A stretch of DNA of 64,000 bases, from NCBI GenBank assembly GCA_023375785.1, contig SZWC01004848.1, positions 89,749-153,748 of the forward strand, read 5' to 3'. Positions 47,221 through 58,590 of the stretch are shown piece by piece. The translations under genes were made by a program, and so were the position numbers. The notes beneath the pieces were generated by a model. It did no database searches, was not told the DNA's origin, and saw only the letters and a program-made list of their open reading frames with translations. Position 1 is the stretch's first letter. Each line of letters starts with the position of its first letter. The DNA is from Penium margaritaceum. Its lineage: Eukaryota; Streptophyta; Zygnematophyceae; Desmidiales; Peniaceae.

Positions 47221-48360
47221 GTATGTGCGTGCAAGTGTGTGTAAGTGCATGTAAGTGTGTGTAAGTATGTCTAAGTGTGTGTCATTTTGTGCAAGTACGT
47301 ATAAGTGTGTGTAAGTTCGTGTAAGTGCGTGTAAGTGCATGTAAGTGTGTGTAAGTGCGTGTAAGTGCGTGTAAATGCGTGTACTTGTATGTAAGTTTAG
47401 TTTAAGTTTGCGTAAGTATGTGTAAGTACGTGTAAGTTTGTGTAAGTACGTGTAAGTGCATGTAAGTGCATGTAAGTACGTGTGAGTACGTGTAAGTACG
47501 TGTAAGTGCAAGTAAGTGCGTGTAAATATGTGTAAGTGTATTTAAGCACGAGTAAGTGCGTGTAAGTACGTGTAAGTGTGTGTAAGTGCGTGTAAGTGCG
47601 TGCAAGTGTGTGTAAGTGCATGTAAGTGTGCGTAAGTATGTCTAAGTGTGTGTCATTTTGTGCAAGTACGTATAAGTGTGTGTAAGTTCGTGTAAGTGCG
47701 TGTAAGTGCATGTAAGTGTGTGTAAGTGCGTGTAAGTGCGTGCAAGTGTGTGTAAGTGCATGTAAGTGTGCGTAAGTATGTCTAAGTGTGTGTCATTTTG
47801 TGCAAGTACGTATAAGTGTGTGTAAGTTCGTGTAAGTGCGTGTAAGTGCATGTAAGTGTGTGTAAGTGCGTGTAAGTGCGTGCAAGTGTGTGTAAGTGCA
47901 TGTAAGTGTGCGTAAGTATGTCTAAGTGTGTGTCATTTTGTGCAAGTACGTATAAGTGTGTGTAAGTTCGTGTAAGTGCGTGTAAGTGCATGTAAGTGTG
48001 TGTAAGTGCGTGTAAGTGCGTGCAAGTGTGTGTAAGTGCATGTAAGTGTGCGTAAGTATGTCTAAGTGTGTGTCATTTTGTGCAAGTACGTATAAGTGTG
48101 TGTAAGTTCGTGTAAGTGCGTGTAAGTGCATGTAAGTGTGTGTAAGTGCGTGTAAGTGCGTGTAAATGCGTGTACTTGTATGTAAGTTTAGTTTAAGTTT
48201 GCGTAAGTATGTGTAAGTACGTGTAAGTTTGTGTAAGTACGTGTAAGTGCATGTAAGTGCATGTAAGTACGTGTGAGTACGTGTAAGTACGTGTAAGTGC
48301 AAGTAAGTGCGTGTAAATATGTGTAAGTGTATTTAAGCACGAGTAAGTGCGTGTAAGTAC
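47221..48360. repeat. 140-bp tandem (four copies) nested in a 791-bp-offset duplication
   Basis: A 140-bp block with gtatgtctaagtgtgtg and tcattttgtgcaag repeats at 47601, 47741, 47881 and 48021, identical by eye. The block plus its right flank (marker gtaaatgcgtgtacttgta at 47371 and 48162) is itself a duplicate of 47,221-47,570. The second copy therefore gained its internal repeats after, or as part of, the duplication. Confidence 0.9.
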
Positions 48361-49754
48361 ATGTAAGTGTGTGTTTGTGGGTGTAAGTGCGTGTAAGTGC
48401 AAGTAAGTGCGTGTAAGTACGTATAAATGTGTGAAAGTGCATGTAAGTGCATGTTAGTGTGTGTAAGTACGTGTAAGTGCGCGTAAGTGCGTGTAAGTGT
48501 GTGTAAGTACGTGTATGTTCGTGTAAGTGCGTGTAACTATGTGTAAGTGTGTTTAAGTGTGTGTAAGTGCGTGTAAGTGTGGTTTAAGCTCATGTAAGTG
48601 CGTGTAAGTACGTGTCAATGCGTGTATGTGCGGTTTAAGTGAGTGTATTTTCGTGTAAGTACGTGTAAGTTCGTGTAAGTACGTGTAAGTGCGTGAAAGT
48701 GCGTGTAAGTGCGTGTCAGTATGTGTAAGTGCGTGTAAGTGCTTGTAAGTACGTGTGGGTACCTGTAAGTTTGTGTAAGTACGTATAAGTGCGTGTTAGT
48801 ATGTGTAAGTGCATGTACGTGTATGTAAGTGCGTGTAAGTGTGTGTAAGTGCGTGTAAAAGCATTTAAGTGCGTCTAAGTGCGTGTAAGTTCGTGCAAGT
48901 GCGTGTAAGTGCATGTAAGTTTGTGTAAGTGTGTGTAAGTGCGTGTAAGTGTATGTAAGTGCGTGTTAGTGCATGTAAGTGCGTGTAAGTATGTGTAAGT
49001 TTATGTAAGTGCGCGTTAGTACGTGTACATTCGTGTTAGTGTGTGTAAGTGCGTGTAAGTATGTGTAAGTGCGTGCAAATGCGTGTAAGTGTATGTAAGT
49101 GCGTGTAAGTGCGTGTAAGTGTGTGTAAGTGCGTGTACGTGTGTGTAAGTGCGTGTAAGTGTGTGTAAGTGCGTGTACGTGTGTGTAAGTGCGTGTAAGT
49201 GTGTGTAAGTGCGTGTAAGTACGTGTAAGTGCGTGTAAGTGCGTGTAAGTATGTGTAAGTGCGTGCAAATGCGTGTAAGTTTATGTAAGTGCGTGTAAGT
49301 GCGTGTAAGTGCGTGTAAGTGCGTGTAAGTGCGTGTAAATACATGTAAGTGTGTGTAAGTGCGTGTACGTGTGTGTAAGTGCTCGTAAGTGTGTGTAAAT
49401 GCGTGTAAGTACATGAAAGTGTGTGTAAGGTTATGTAAGTGTGTGTAAGTGCGTGTAAGTACGTGTAAGTGCGTGTAAGTGCGTGTAAGTGCGTGTAAGT
49501 GCATGTAAGTACGTGTAAGTGCGTGTAAGTGTAAGTGCGTGTATGTGTGTGTAAGTATGTGTGAGTACGATCAATGGAAGTAAAAGTCACTTGGATACAT
49601 TTGTGGTTATGATCAGTGGCACATGCCAACTTTGTCAAGGCATTGCACTCAATAGCCACACCGAGCCACCAGTATTCTATCGTGTTTATAGCAGCAAGGT
49701 CATGCCCAGTCTATCTGAACTCTGATTGGGCACTCTGACTGTGGCTGACTGTTA

Positions 49755-50192
49755 ATGATGTTTCGTTCATCCACCGGAGTATGGGGGGAGGAAGGAGCTG
49801 GGCCCGGGTTCAAGAGGAAGAAGGGGAGGTCGACGAATCATCCGATGGCCGCTCAATCGAGGAAAGAAATTGCGAGAAGGGCAGTTCGATTCCGGGAAGC
49901 GATGGGGCGCGAAGGAAGATATTTCCGTGGACGCCGTGACCCGACCAGACCTGCCAAGAGGAAGGGAAGGCGGCCCGAGGCTGGCTTGATGGTAGCGGAA
50001 CCGCGTCCGAACCTCAAAAGGAGGAGCGGTACTCAAGGCGCCTTATCCAAAGGCGTTTTGATGTGCGAGCCGCGAAAGGGGCTAGCCAGCGGGATGGGAT
50101 CTTGGGAAGCGGTGCGAGGAGAAGATACGAAGAGGAGGACGAGAAGAGGACCGACTGCTGACGAGAACCGACTGCTAATGCAATGCCGTTGA
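49755..50192 (+). CDS. Hypothetical arginine/lysine-rich ORF (145 aa)
   Basis: The open frame begins at an ATG and has a very basic composition (RRAVRFREAMGREGRYFRGR, then RRTRRGPTADENR), without a domain I recognise. Overlapping - strand frames of 60-90 codons share the segment. Its charge could suit a nucleic-acid-binding peptide, but GC-rich purine-skewed DNA yields such frames by chance. I give it little weight unless transcript evidence appears. Confidence 0.2.
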   Translation: MMFRSSTGVWGEEGAGPGFKRKKGRSTNHPMAAQSRKEIARRAVRFREAMGREGRYFRGRRDPTRPAKRKGRRPEAGLMVAEPRPNLKRRSGTQGALSKGVLMCEPRKGLASGMGSWEAVRGEDTKRRTRRGPTADENRLLMQCR

Positions 50193-50698
50193 TCCTGAGC
50201 TGCAAAGACGCTGAAGCTGACGGTGGAACACTGACATTGGGTGCTTCTGCTCCCGAATCGCAAGATGGCGTTCACCATTGGCGAGCGACGTTACTGACGG
50301 ACCACTGGAGATACATCGGGCCGTTCCATGGGTGAACAACAAAGGCGGCGCGCACCGCACGGTGCTTGTGCAAAGACCAGCGCCGGTCGTTGATCCGGTA
50401 ACTCAGGGAGCTTACGGTTTGCTTGTTCTGCTTGATGACGCCTAGGGTACTGATTGTGTGGTTAGGAGAGAAATGCTGATTGATTATACTCCCGCTTTGT
50501 TTGAAGGTAATTACTTTGATTGTTCAAAGTCATCTCGTTTGGGTCGTTAGGAGGAATTCTCTCAGTGAGTGTCATGTTGTCCGATGCATGATTGACCGTC
50601 GCTGATTAATTTAAGTGAGTGAATCTAACAGTTAGAATAACCACACTGATTGTCTTGAGATTAGTCAAAATCCCGGCCAGAGAAGTACGCGTCATTAG

Positions 50699-51820
50699 GA
50701 GAAGGAGTGTGTGTGTGATATATTCCCGGCACTAATTCGGTGGATGATGCGTCGAGTGATTAAGAAAAGTTACCCGGTCGATGAAAAAGAAAGGATGAGG
50801 CAAACCGCCGCCACGCATCATTACGAGAGAAGCCCAAAAGATCCTCCAGGGCTCGACCCTAGATTTGAGTGGGGTCTGGTGGATGATCCGTCCCCGCAGT
50901 TATACAACGAAGGAGACGAGACGGACCCCGACCAAGAAGAAGCATTTCACCTGCGACGGCTTGAGGAACTCCGTGAATGGAAGGCTATCCGACAGGCATG
51001 GTTGGCCAATCCCTCCCAGGAGGACACAGAGGAAGACGACATGTGCCACCCAGACGGGCGGCGGGACTCCATGCAGGTGGAAGACTATGTATCAGACAAA
51101 GAGCATGAGCTTGAGGCCGATGAAGGGCCCGTCTTGCTCCATAAGGTCACGACGCCAGATGGAAGGACCGTTTACAAGGCACTGGACATGATGCCAACGC
51201 AGGACGCACCGCGGCGCCTTGGGTTCTCTACCCCAAGGGCGTCCTCACCTGCACCTTCTGTCACCCATGACGGGGATTGTGCAGACCTGGATGATGCCGA
51301 GGAGGACAAAGCAGAGGAAGAAGAAGTATTTTTGGATCACCATTCGGTGCAGGCTTTACACGCCCTGCATCAACCCGTCACCTTCTGTCCTCAGGCATTC
51401 CCTTCTCGTCCAACCGTTCACCCTCGTCGACCGGCCTCCGACAGCGGTGTGTCTCCACCACGAACAAAGACGAACTTGGAGGCGGTGGGAGAATGGCCAA
51501 GGGAAACCCGACGGGAAGGCCCATCCATCGTGACTTCACGTCGCCCAGTTGCTGGACAACAACCCCAACACCAGCAGCAAACGAGCAAGGCATCCTCCAT
51601 TTTGGGAGCGTCGCACCGCCGAGAAGTCCCGGCTCAAGGAGGAATCAATGCTTCATCCATGGCCGGACCCACCAGACAAGTACGAGCCTTGGGGGACACA
51701 CACATCCCAACAGGGGCTCCGTCAACCAAATATACAATACCACCTGTCCAGTCAAAGATGCAGTCATCTCATTATCAAGCAAGCAAGACATCGGCCACAC
51801 CTGTGGCAGGAAGACTCTAG
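50699..51820 (+). CDS. Hypothetical acidic, probably disordered protein (about 360-370 aa)
   Basis: This is the longest non-repetitive host-like frame in the window. The frame is open from 50699, directly after a plausible splice acceptor (cattAG). The first in-frame ATG is at 50744 (MMRRVIKKSYPVDEKERM), so either translation starts there or this is a later exon. A short basic N-terminus is followed by charged, Asp/Glu-rich sequence (residues about 60-200, e.g. LDDAEEDKAEEEEVFLDHH) with one compact-looking segment (GPVLLHKVTTPDGRTVYKAL), and then a Ser/Pro/Gln-rich tail. No membrane span, signal peptide or known catalytic motif is visible. I do not recognise the family. A retroelement-derived origin cannot be excluded. 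Confidence 0.45.
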   Translation, partial: EKECVCDIFPALIRWMMRRVIKKSYPVDEKERMRQTAATHHYERSPKDPPGLDPRFEWGLVDDPSPQLYNEGDETDPDQEEAFHLRRLEELREWKAIRQAWLANPSQEDTEEDDMCHPDGRRDSMQVEDYVSDKEHELEADEGPVLLHKVTTPDGRTVYKALDMMPTQDAPRRLGFSTPRASSPAPSVTHDGDCADLDDAEEDKAEEEEVFLDHHSVQALHALHQPVTFCPQAFPSRPTVHPRRPASDSGVSPPRTKTNLEAVGEWPRETRREGPSIVTSRRPVAGQQPQHQQQTSKASSILGASHRREVPAQGGINASSMAGPTRQVRALGDTHIPTGAPSTKYTIPPVQSKMQSSHYQASKTSATPVAGRL

Positions 51821-53435
51821 AAAAGACCCCAAGTGACGTGTGGTTCAACCGGAACTGGACAAGGATCACTGGCTCATGGAGGCAAGATTTCATCGTGCTA
51901 GTACAAGCGAGTTCAGCAAGACAGCACATGGGAAGTTCCGGAGTGGGAGGAACCGATGCAGGACGTGCTCGACCAAGAGGAGCAGTAGTCGCTTCATCGG
52001 CTAGTACTAGGGCAGCTGGCCTGGCGTTAGCACATCGATCCCACCTGGGGGCCCCGTCACGGGCGCAGGTGCTAATGGTGCCTCCGCAGGAACTGCCTTC
52101 AAACCCAGCGGCGAAGGCTTCTTACACTCTCCCAAAGCTCAACGTCTTCACGTGTAAGTACGTGTAAGTGCGTGTAAGTGCGTGTAAGTACGTGTAAGTG
52201 CGTGTAACTACGTGTAAGTGTGTGTAAGTACGTGTAAGTTTGTATAAGTGCGTATAAGTGTGTATAAGTGTGTTTAAGTATGTGTAAGTATGTATAAGTA
52301 CGTGTAAGTGCATGTAAGTGCGTGTAAGTGTGTGTAAGTGCGTGTAAGTTTGTGTAAGTGCGTGTAACTTTGTGTAAGTGTGTGTAAGTGCGTGTAAGTG
52401 CGTTCAAGTGCGTGTAAGTGCGTGCATGTGCGTGTAAGTGCGTGTAAGTGCGTGTAAGTACAAATAAGTACGTATAAGTACGTGTAAGTACGAGTAAGTG
52501 CGTGTAAGTGCATGAAAGTACGTGTAAGTGCATGGAAGTGCATGTAAGTGCAAGTAAGTGCGTGTAAGTACGTGTAAGTTTGTGTAAGTGCGTGTAAGTG
52601 CGTGTAAGTACGTCTAAGTGTGTGTAAGTCTGTGTAAGTGAGTATAAGTACGGTCTAAGTTTGTGTAAGTGCATGTAAGTGCGTGTAAGTGCGTGTAAGT
52701 GCGTGTAAGTGCGTTCAAGTGCGTGAAAGTGCGTGGAAGTTTGTGTAAGTACGTGTAAGTGTATGTAAGTACAAGTAAGTGCGTGTAAGTACGTGTAAGT
52801 GCGAGCAAGTGCGTGTAAGTACGTGAAAGTATGTGTAAGTGCGTGGAAGTGCATGTAAGTATGTGTAGGTGCGTGTAAGTACGTGTAGGTTCGCATAAGT
52901 GCGTGTAAATGCGTGTATGTACGTCTATGTGTGTGTAAGTCTTTGTAAGTGAATACAAGTGTGGTTTAAGTTTGTGTAAGTCCGTAAAAGTGCATGTTAG
53001 TGCGTGTAAATGCATGTAAGTGCGTGTAAATGCGTATAGGTACGTGTAACTGTGTGTAAGTGTGTGTAAGTGTGTATATTTATGTATAAGTACGTGTAAG
53101 TGCGTGTAAGTACGTGTAAGTGCGTGTAAGTGCGTGTAAGTGCGTATAAGTGTGTGTAAGTGTGTATAAGTGCGTATAAGTGTGTGTAAGTGCGTGTAAG
53201 TTGGTGTAAGTATGTTTAAGTGTGTGTAAGTGTGTGTAAGTATATATAAGTGCGTGTAAGTGCGTGTAATTATGTGTAAGTGCGTGTAAGTGTGTGTAAG
53301 TGCGTGTAAGTTTGTGTAAGTGTGTGTAAGTTCGTGTAAGTGTGTCTAAGTACGTGTAAGTGCGTGTAAGTGCGTGTAAGTACGTGTAAGTGCGTGTAAG
53401 TGCGTGTAAGTGCGTGTAAGTGTGTGTAAGTGTGT

Positions 53436-53686
53436 NNNNNNNNNNNNNNNNNNNNNNNNNNNNNNNNNNNNNNNNNNNNNNNNNNNNNNNNNNNNNNNNN
53501 NNNNNNNNNNNNNNNNNNNNNNNNNNNNNNNNNNNNNNNNNNNNNNNNNNNNNNNNNNNNNNNNNNNNNNNNNNNNNNNNNNNNNNNNNNNNNNNNNNNN
53601 NNNNNNNNNNNNNNNNNNNNNNNNNNNNNNNNNNNNNNNNNNNNNNNNNNNNNNNNNNNNNNNNNNNNNNNNNNNNNNNNNNNNNN
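53436..53686. other. Sequence gap (251 N)
   Basis: A run of N lies within the satellite. About 41 bp starting with taagtacgtgtaagtgcg right after the gap also occur at 53347, ending 49 bp before it, so the flanks are similar and the true length and copy number are uncertain. Confidence 0.97.
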
Positions 53687-56600
53687 TAAGTACGTGTAAG
53701 TGCGTGTAAGTGCGTGTAAGTACGTGTAAATGCGTGTAAGTGCGTGTAAGTGTGTGTAAGTGTGTATAAGTGCGTGTAAGTATGTGTAAGTGCGTGTAAG
53801 TGCATGTAAGTACGTGTAAGTGTGTGTAAGTGCGTGTAAGTGCGTGTAAGTACGTGTAAGTGTGTCTAAGTGCGTGTAAGTTTGTGTAAATGAGTTTAAG
53901 TGCTGTTGAAGTTTGTGTAACGCGTGGAAGTGCATGTAAGTGCGTGTAAGTACAGGTAAGTACATGTAAGTGCGTATAAGTGCGTGTAATTGCGTGTAAG
54001 TATGGTTTAAGTGGGTGTTATTTTGTATAACTTCGTGTAAATGCATGTAAGTATGTGTAAGAAAGTGTAAGTGCGTGTAAGTGCGTATAAGTGTGTGTAA
54101 GTGCGTGTAAGTGTGTGTAAGTGGGTGTAAGTGCATGTAAGTACGTGTAAGTGTGTGTAAGTGCGTGTAAGTACGTATAAGTGCGTGTTATTACGTATAA
54201 GTGTGTATAAGTACGTGTACGTGTGTGTAAGTGTGTGTAAGTACGTGTTAGTACGTGTAGGTGTGTGTAAGTGTGTGTAAGTGTGTGTAAGTACGTGTAA
54301 GTACCTGTAAGTGCGTGTAAGTGCGTGAAAGTATGTTTAAGTGTGTGTAAGTGTGTGAAAGTACGTGTACGTACGTCTAAGTACGTGTACGTGCGTGGAA
54401 GTGCATGTAAGTGTGTGTAAGTACTTGTAAGTGTATGTAAGTGCGTGTAAGTGTGTATACGTATGGTTTAAGTACGTGTAAGTTTGTGTACGTTCGTGTA
54501 AGTGCGTGTAAGTACGTGTAAGTACGTGTAGGTGCGTGTAAAAGCGTATAGGTCCGTGTAAGTGCGTGTAGGTACGTGTAAGTTCGTGTAAGTGTGTGCA
54601 AGTGTGTATAAGTGCATATAAGTACGTGTAAGTACGTGTAAGTACGTGTAAGAGTGTGTAAGTATGTGTAAGTACGTGAAAGTGCGTGTAAGTACGTGTA
54701 AGTGCGTGTAAGTGTGTGTAAGTGCGTGTAAGTTTGTATAAGTGCATGTTAGTGCGTGTAAGTACGTGTAAGTATGTGTAAGTGCGTATAATTGCGTGTC
54801 AGTGTGTGTAAGTGCGTGTAAGTGCGTGTATGTATGTATAAGTGTGTGTAAGTGCGTGTAAGTACATGTGAGTGCGTGTAAGTGCGTGTAAGTGCGTGAA
54901 AGTGTGTATAAGTACGTGTAAGTGTGTATATGTGTAAGTGCGTGTAAGTTTGTGTAAGTACGTGTAAGTGTGTGTAAGTGTGTGTAATTATGTATAAGTG
55001 TGTGTTAGTGCGTGTAAGTACGTGTAAGTGCGTGTAAGTGCGTATAAGTTTGTGTAAGTGTGTGTAAGTTTGTGTTAGTGTGTGTATGTGCGTGTAAGTG
55101 GGTATAAATGCGTGTAAGTGCATGTAAGTGCGTGTAAGTACGTGTAAGTGCGTGTAAGTATGTGTAAGTGCGTATAACTGTGTGTAAGTGCGTATAAGTG
55201 TGTGTAAGTACGTGTCAGTGCGTGTAAGTACATGTAAGTTCGTGTAAATTTGTGTAAGTGCGTGTAAGTACGTGGAAGTGTATCAAAGTGCGTGTAAGTT
55301 TGTGTAAATGAGTTTAAGTGCTGTTGAAGTTCGTGTAATGCATGTAAGTGCATGTAAGTGCGTGTAAGTACATGTAAGTGCATGTAAGTGCATGTAAGTG
55401 TGTGTAAGTGCGTGTAAGTATGGTTTAAGTGGGTGTAATTTTGGTTAAGTTTGTGTAAATGCGTGTAAGTGTGTGTAAATACGTGTAAGTACATGTAAGT
55501 GCGTGTAAGTGTGTGTGTAAGTGTGTATAAGTGCGTGTATGTGCATGTAAGTGCATGTAAGTGCGTGTAAGTGCGTGTAAGTACGTGTACGTATGTATAA
55601 GTGCGTGTTAGTACGTGTGAGTGTGTATAAGTGCGTATAAGTGGGTGTACGTGTGTGTAAGTGCATGTAAGTACGTGTAAGTGCGTGTAGGTACGTGTAA
55701 GTACGTGTATGTGCATGTAAGTGCTTGTAAGTGCTTGTAAGTGCGTGCAAGTACGGATAAGTGTGTGTAAGTGCGTGAAAGTGCGTGTAAGTGCGTCTTA
55801 GTGTGTGTACGTGCGTGGAAGTACATGTAAGTGGGTGTAAGTACTTGTAAGTGCGTGTACGTGTGTAAGTGTGTATAAGTACGGTTTAAGTGCGTGTAAG
55901 TTTGTGTAAGTTCGTGTAAGTGCGTGTAAGTGTGTATAAGTACGTGTAGGTATGTGTAAGTGTGTGTAAGTGCGTGTAGGTGCGTATAAGTGCTTATAGG
56001 TGCATGTAAGTGCGTGTAAGTGCGTGTAAGTACGTGTAAGTGTGTGCAAGTGCGTATAAGTGCATGTAAGTGTGTGTAAGTACGTGTAAGTACGTGCAAG
56101 TGTGTCTGAGTGCGTGTAAGTGCATTTAAGTGCGTATAAGTGCGTGTAAGTGCGTGTAAGTCCGTATAAGTGCGTGTAAGTGCATGTAGGTGCATATAAG
56201 TACGTGTAAGTGTGTGTAAGTATGTGTAAGTGTGTGTAAGTACTTGTAAGTATGTGTAAGTACGTGTAAGTACGTGTACCTGCATGTAAGTGCATGTAAG
56301 TACATGTAAGTTCATATATGTGCGTGTAAGTTTGTGTTAGTGCGTTTAAGTGCGTGTAAGTGTGTGTAAGTGTGTGTAAGTGTGTGTAAGTGCGTGTAAG
56401 TACAAGTAAGTGCATGTACGTATGTGTAAGTGCGTGTAAGTACGTATAAGTGTGTGTAAGTACGGTTTAAGCGGGTCTAATTTCGTGTAAGCTCGTGTGA
56501 ATGCGTGTAAGTACATGTAAGTGTGTCTAAGTATGTGTAAGTACGTGTAAGTGCAGGTAAGTGTGTGTAAGTGCGTGTAAGTACGTGTAAGTGCTCGTAA

Positions 56601-57190
56601 GTACGTGTAAGTGCATGTAAGTGCGTGTAAGTGCGTGTAAGTTTGTGTAAGTGTGTGTAAGTGTGTATAAGTGCATGTAAGTGTATGTAAGTGTGTGCAA
56701 ATGAGTATAAGTGATGTTTAAGCTCGTTTAAGTACGTGTAAGTGTGTGTAAGTATGTGTAAGTACGTGTAAGTATGTGTAAGTGTATATATGTACGTGTA
56801 AGTGCGATTTAAGTGGGTGTAATTTTGTGTAAGTTTGTGTAAATGCATATAAGTGCATGTAAGTACGTGTAAGTGCGTGTAAGTGCGTGTAAGTGCGTGT
56901 AAATGCATGTAAGTACATGCAAGTACGTGTAAGTGCATGTAGGTGCGTGTAAACGCATGTAAGTACGCATAAGTTAGTGTAGGTGCGTGTAAGTACATAT
57001 AAGTATGTATAAGTATGTGTAAGTGTGTGTAAGTGCGTGTAAGTAAGTGTAAATGCGTGTAAGTACGTGGAGGTGCATGTAAGTGCTTATAAGTACGTGT
57101 AAGTTCATGTAAGTGAATGTCAGTTTGTGTAAGTGCGTATAAGTATGTGTAATTGCGTGTAAGTTTGTGTAAGTACATGTGAGTTTGAGT

Positions 57191-57645
57191 AAGTGCGTGT
57201 AAGCATGTGTAAGTGCGAGTTCGTGTGTCTAAGTGTGTATAAGTGCGTGTAAATGCGTATATGTATGTATAAGTGCATGTAAGTGCGTGTAAGTATGTGT
57301 AAGTGTGTGTAAGTACGTATAAGTGCGTGTAAGTACGTATAAGTGCGTGTAAGTACGTATAAGTGCGTGTAAGTACGTATAAGTGCGTGTAAGTACGTAT
57401 AAGTGCGTGTAAGTACGTATAAGTGCGTGTAAGTACGTATAAGTGCGTGTAAGTACGTATAAGTGCGTGTAAGTACGTATAAGTGCGTGTAAGTACGTGG
57501 AAGTGCGTGTAGGTATGTGTAAGTGCGTGTAAGCATGTGTAAGTGCGAGTTCGTGTGTCTAAGTGTGTATAAGTGCGTGTAAATGCGTATATGTATGTAT
57601 AAGTGCATGTAAGTGCGTGTAAGTATGTGTAAGTGTGTGTAAGTA
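57191..57645. repeat. 20-bp tandem (nine copies) between two copies of a 125-bp block
   Basis: The dimer AAGTACGTATAAGTGCGTGT repeats nine times without change from 57311 to 57490. On both sides lies a 125-bp block marked by gcgagttcgtgtgtc (57191-57315 and 57521-57645, offset 330). It looks like a block duplication with an expanded dimer at the junction. Confidence 0.93.
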
Positions 57646-58119
57646 AGTGTAAGTGCGTGTAAGTGCATGTAAATGCGTGTATGTATATGTAAGTACGTGT
57701 AAGTACGTGTAAGTATGTGTAATTGTGTGTAAGTGTATGTAAGTACGTATAAGTGCGTGTAAGTACGTACAAGTACGTGTAAGTTCATATAAGTGCGTGA
57801 AAGTGCGTTTAAGCGTGTCTAAGTGCGTGTAAGTGCGTGTAAGTATGTGTAAGTACGTGTAAGTGCGTGTAAGTGCGTGTAAGTACGTGTAAGTGCGTGT
57901 AGGTATGTGTAAGTGCGTATAGGTGTGTGTAAGTATGTGTAAGTGCGTGTAAGTGCGTGTAAGTGTGTACAAGTGCATATGAGTGCGTGTTAGTGCGTGT
58001 AAGTCATGTAAGTACGTGTAAGTGCGTGTAAGTGCGTGTAAGTACGTGTAAGTACGTGTAAGCGCATGTAAGTGCGTGTTAGTACAGTTTAAGTTTATGT
58101 AAGTGCGTATAAATGCGTG

Positions 58120-58590
58120 TAAGTGCGTGTAAGTGCGTGTAAGTGTGTGTAAGTGCGTGTAAGTGCGTGTAGGTACGTGTAAGTACGTTTAAGTGCGTGT
58201 AAGCGCGTGTAAGTATGCGTAAATGCATGTAAGTGCGTGTAAGTACGTGTAAGTACGTGTAAGTGCGTGTAAGTGCGAGTAAGTGTGAGTAAGTGCGTGT
58301 AAGTATGTGTAAGTACGTGTAAGTATGTGTAAGTGTGTGTAAGTGCGTGTAAGTGCGTGTAGGTACGTGAAAGTACGTGTAAGTGCGTGTAAGTGCGTGT
58401 AAGTGCGTGTAGGTACGTGTAAGTACGTTTAAGTGCGTGTAAGTGCGTGTAAGTATGCGTAAATGCATGTAAGTGCGTGTAAGTACGTGTAAGTGCGTGT
58501 AAGTGCGAGTAAGTGTGAGTAAGTGCTTGTAAGTATGTGTAAGTACGTGTAAGTATGTGTAAGTGTGTGTAAGTGCGTGTAAGTGCATGT
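58120..58590. repeat. 240-bp-period duplication in array C
   Basis: The marker aagtatgcgtaaatgcatg occurs at 58211 and 58451, with similar units on both sides. The two roughly 230-bp copies differ by a few units, such as aagcgcgtgt versus aagtgcgtgt. Confidence 0.8.

Larger units (their letters stand above)
12770..49568 (+). repeat. 10-bp satellite array B (unit GTGTAAGTGC), 36.8 kb
   Basis: About 3,600 head-to-tail copies of GTGTAAGTGC run from the LTR edge to 49,568, interrupted only by the sequence gap at 22583-22899 and one N at 28362. Common variants are GTGT or GCAT for GCGT at the unit junction, GTAT for GTGT, TAC for TGC, and TTAG for TAAG. An 11-bp variant (…GCGGTTTAAGT…) recurs every 100-400 bp and shifts the phase by one. 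Local duplications abound, and the larger ones are listed separately. All long - strand frames here are the translation THLHALTRTY repeated, and I annotate no gene. Function is unknown; centromeric, subtelomeric or other heterochromatic satellite are all possible. Confidence 0.97.
49569..52150 (+). other. Unique island between satellite arrays
   Basis: About 2.6 kb of non-repetitive sequence interrupts the satellite with sharp edges, and the satellite has the same orientation on both sides, as expected for an insertion or a retained gene. I see no LTRs, terminal inverted repeats or recognisable transposase. The first 1.1 kb (to about 50,700) holds one arginine-rich open frame and otherwise sequence with no feature I can name. 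The rest holds the frame described at 50699-51820. From 51,820 to 52,150 an overlapping + frame stays open into the first satellite units, which may be chance or a missed exon. Confidence 0.7.

Noticed and set aside
49036-49659. - strand frame of 207 aa starting in the unique island
   Set aside because: It has about 30 non-repetitive residues and then satellite translation. No support.
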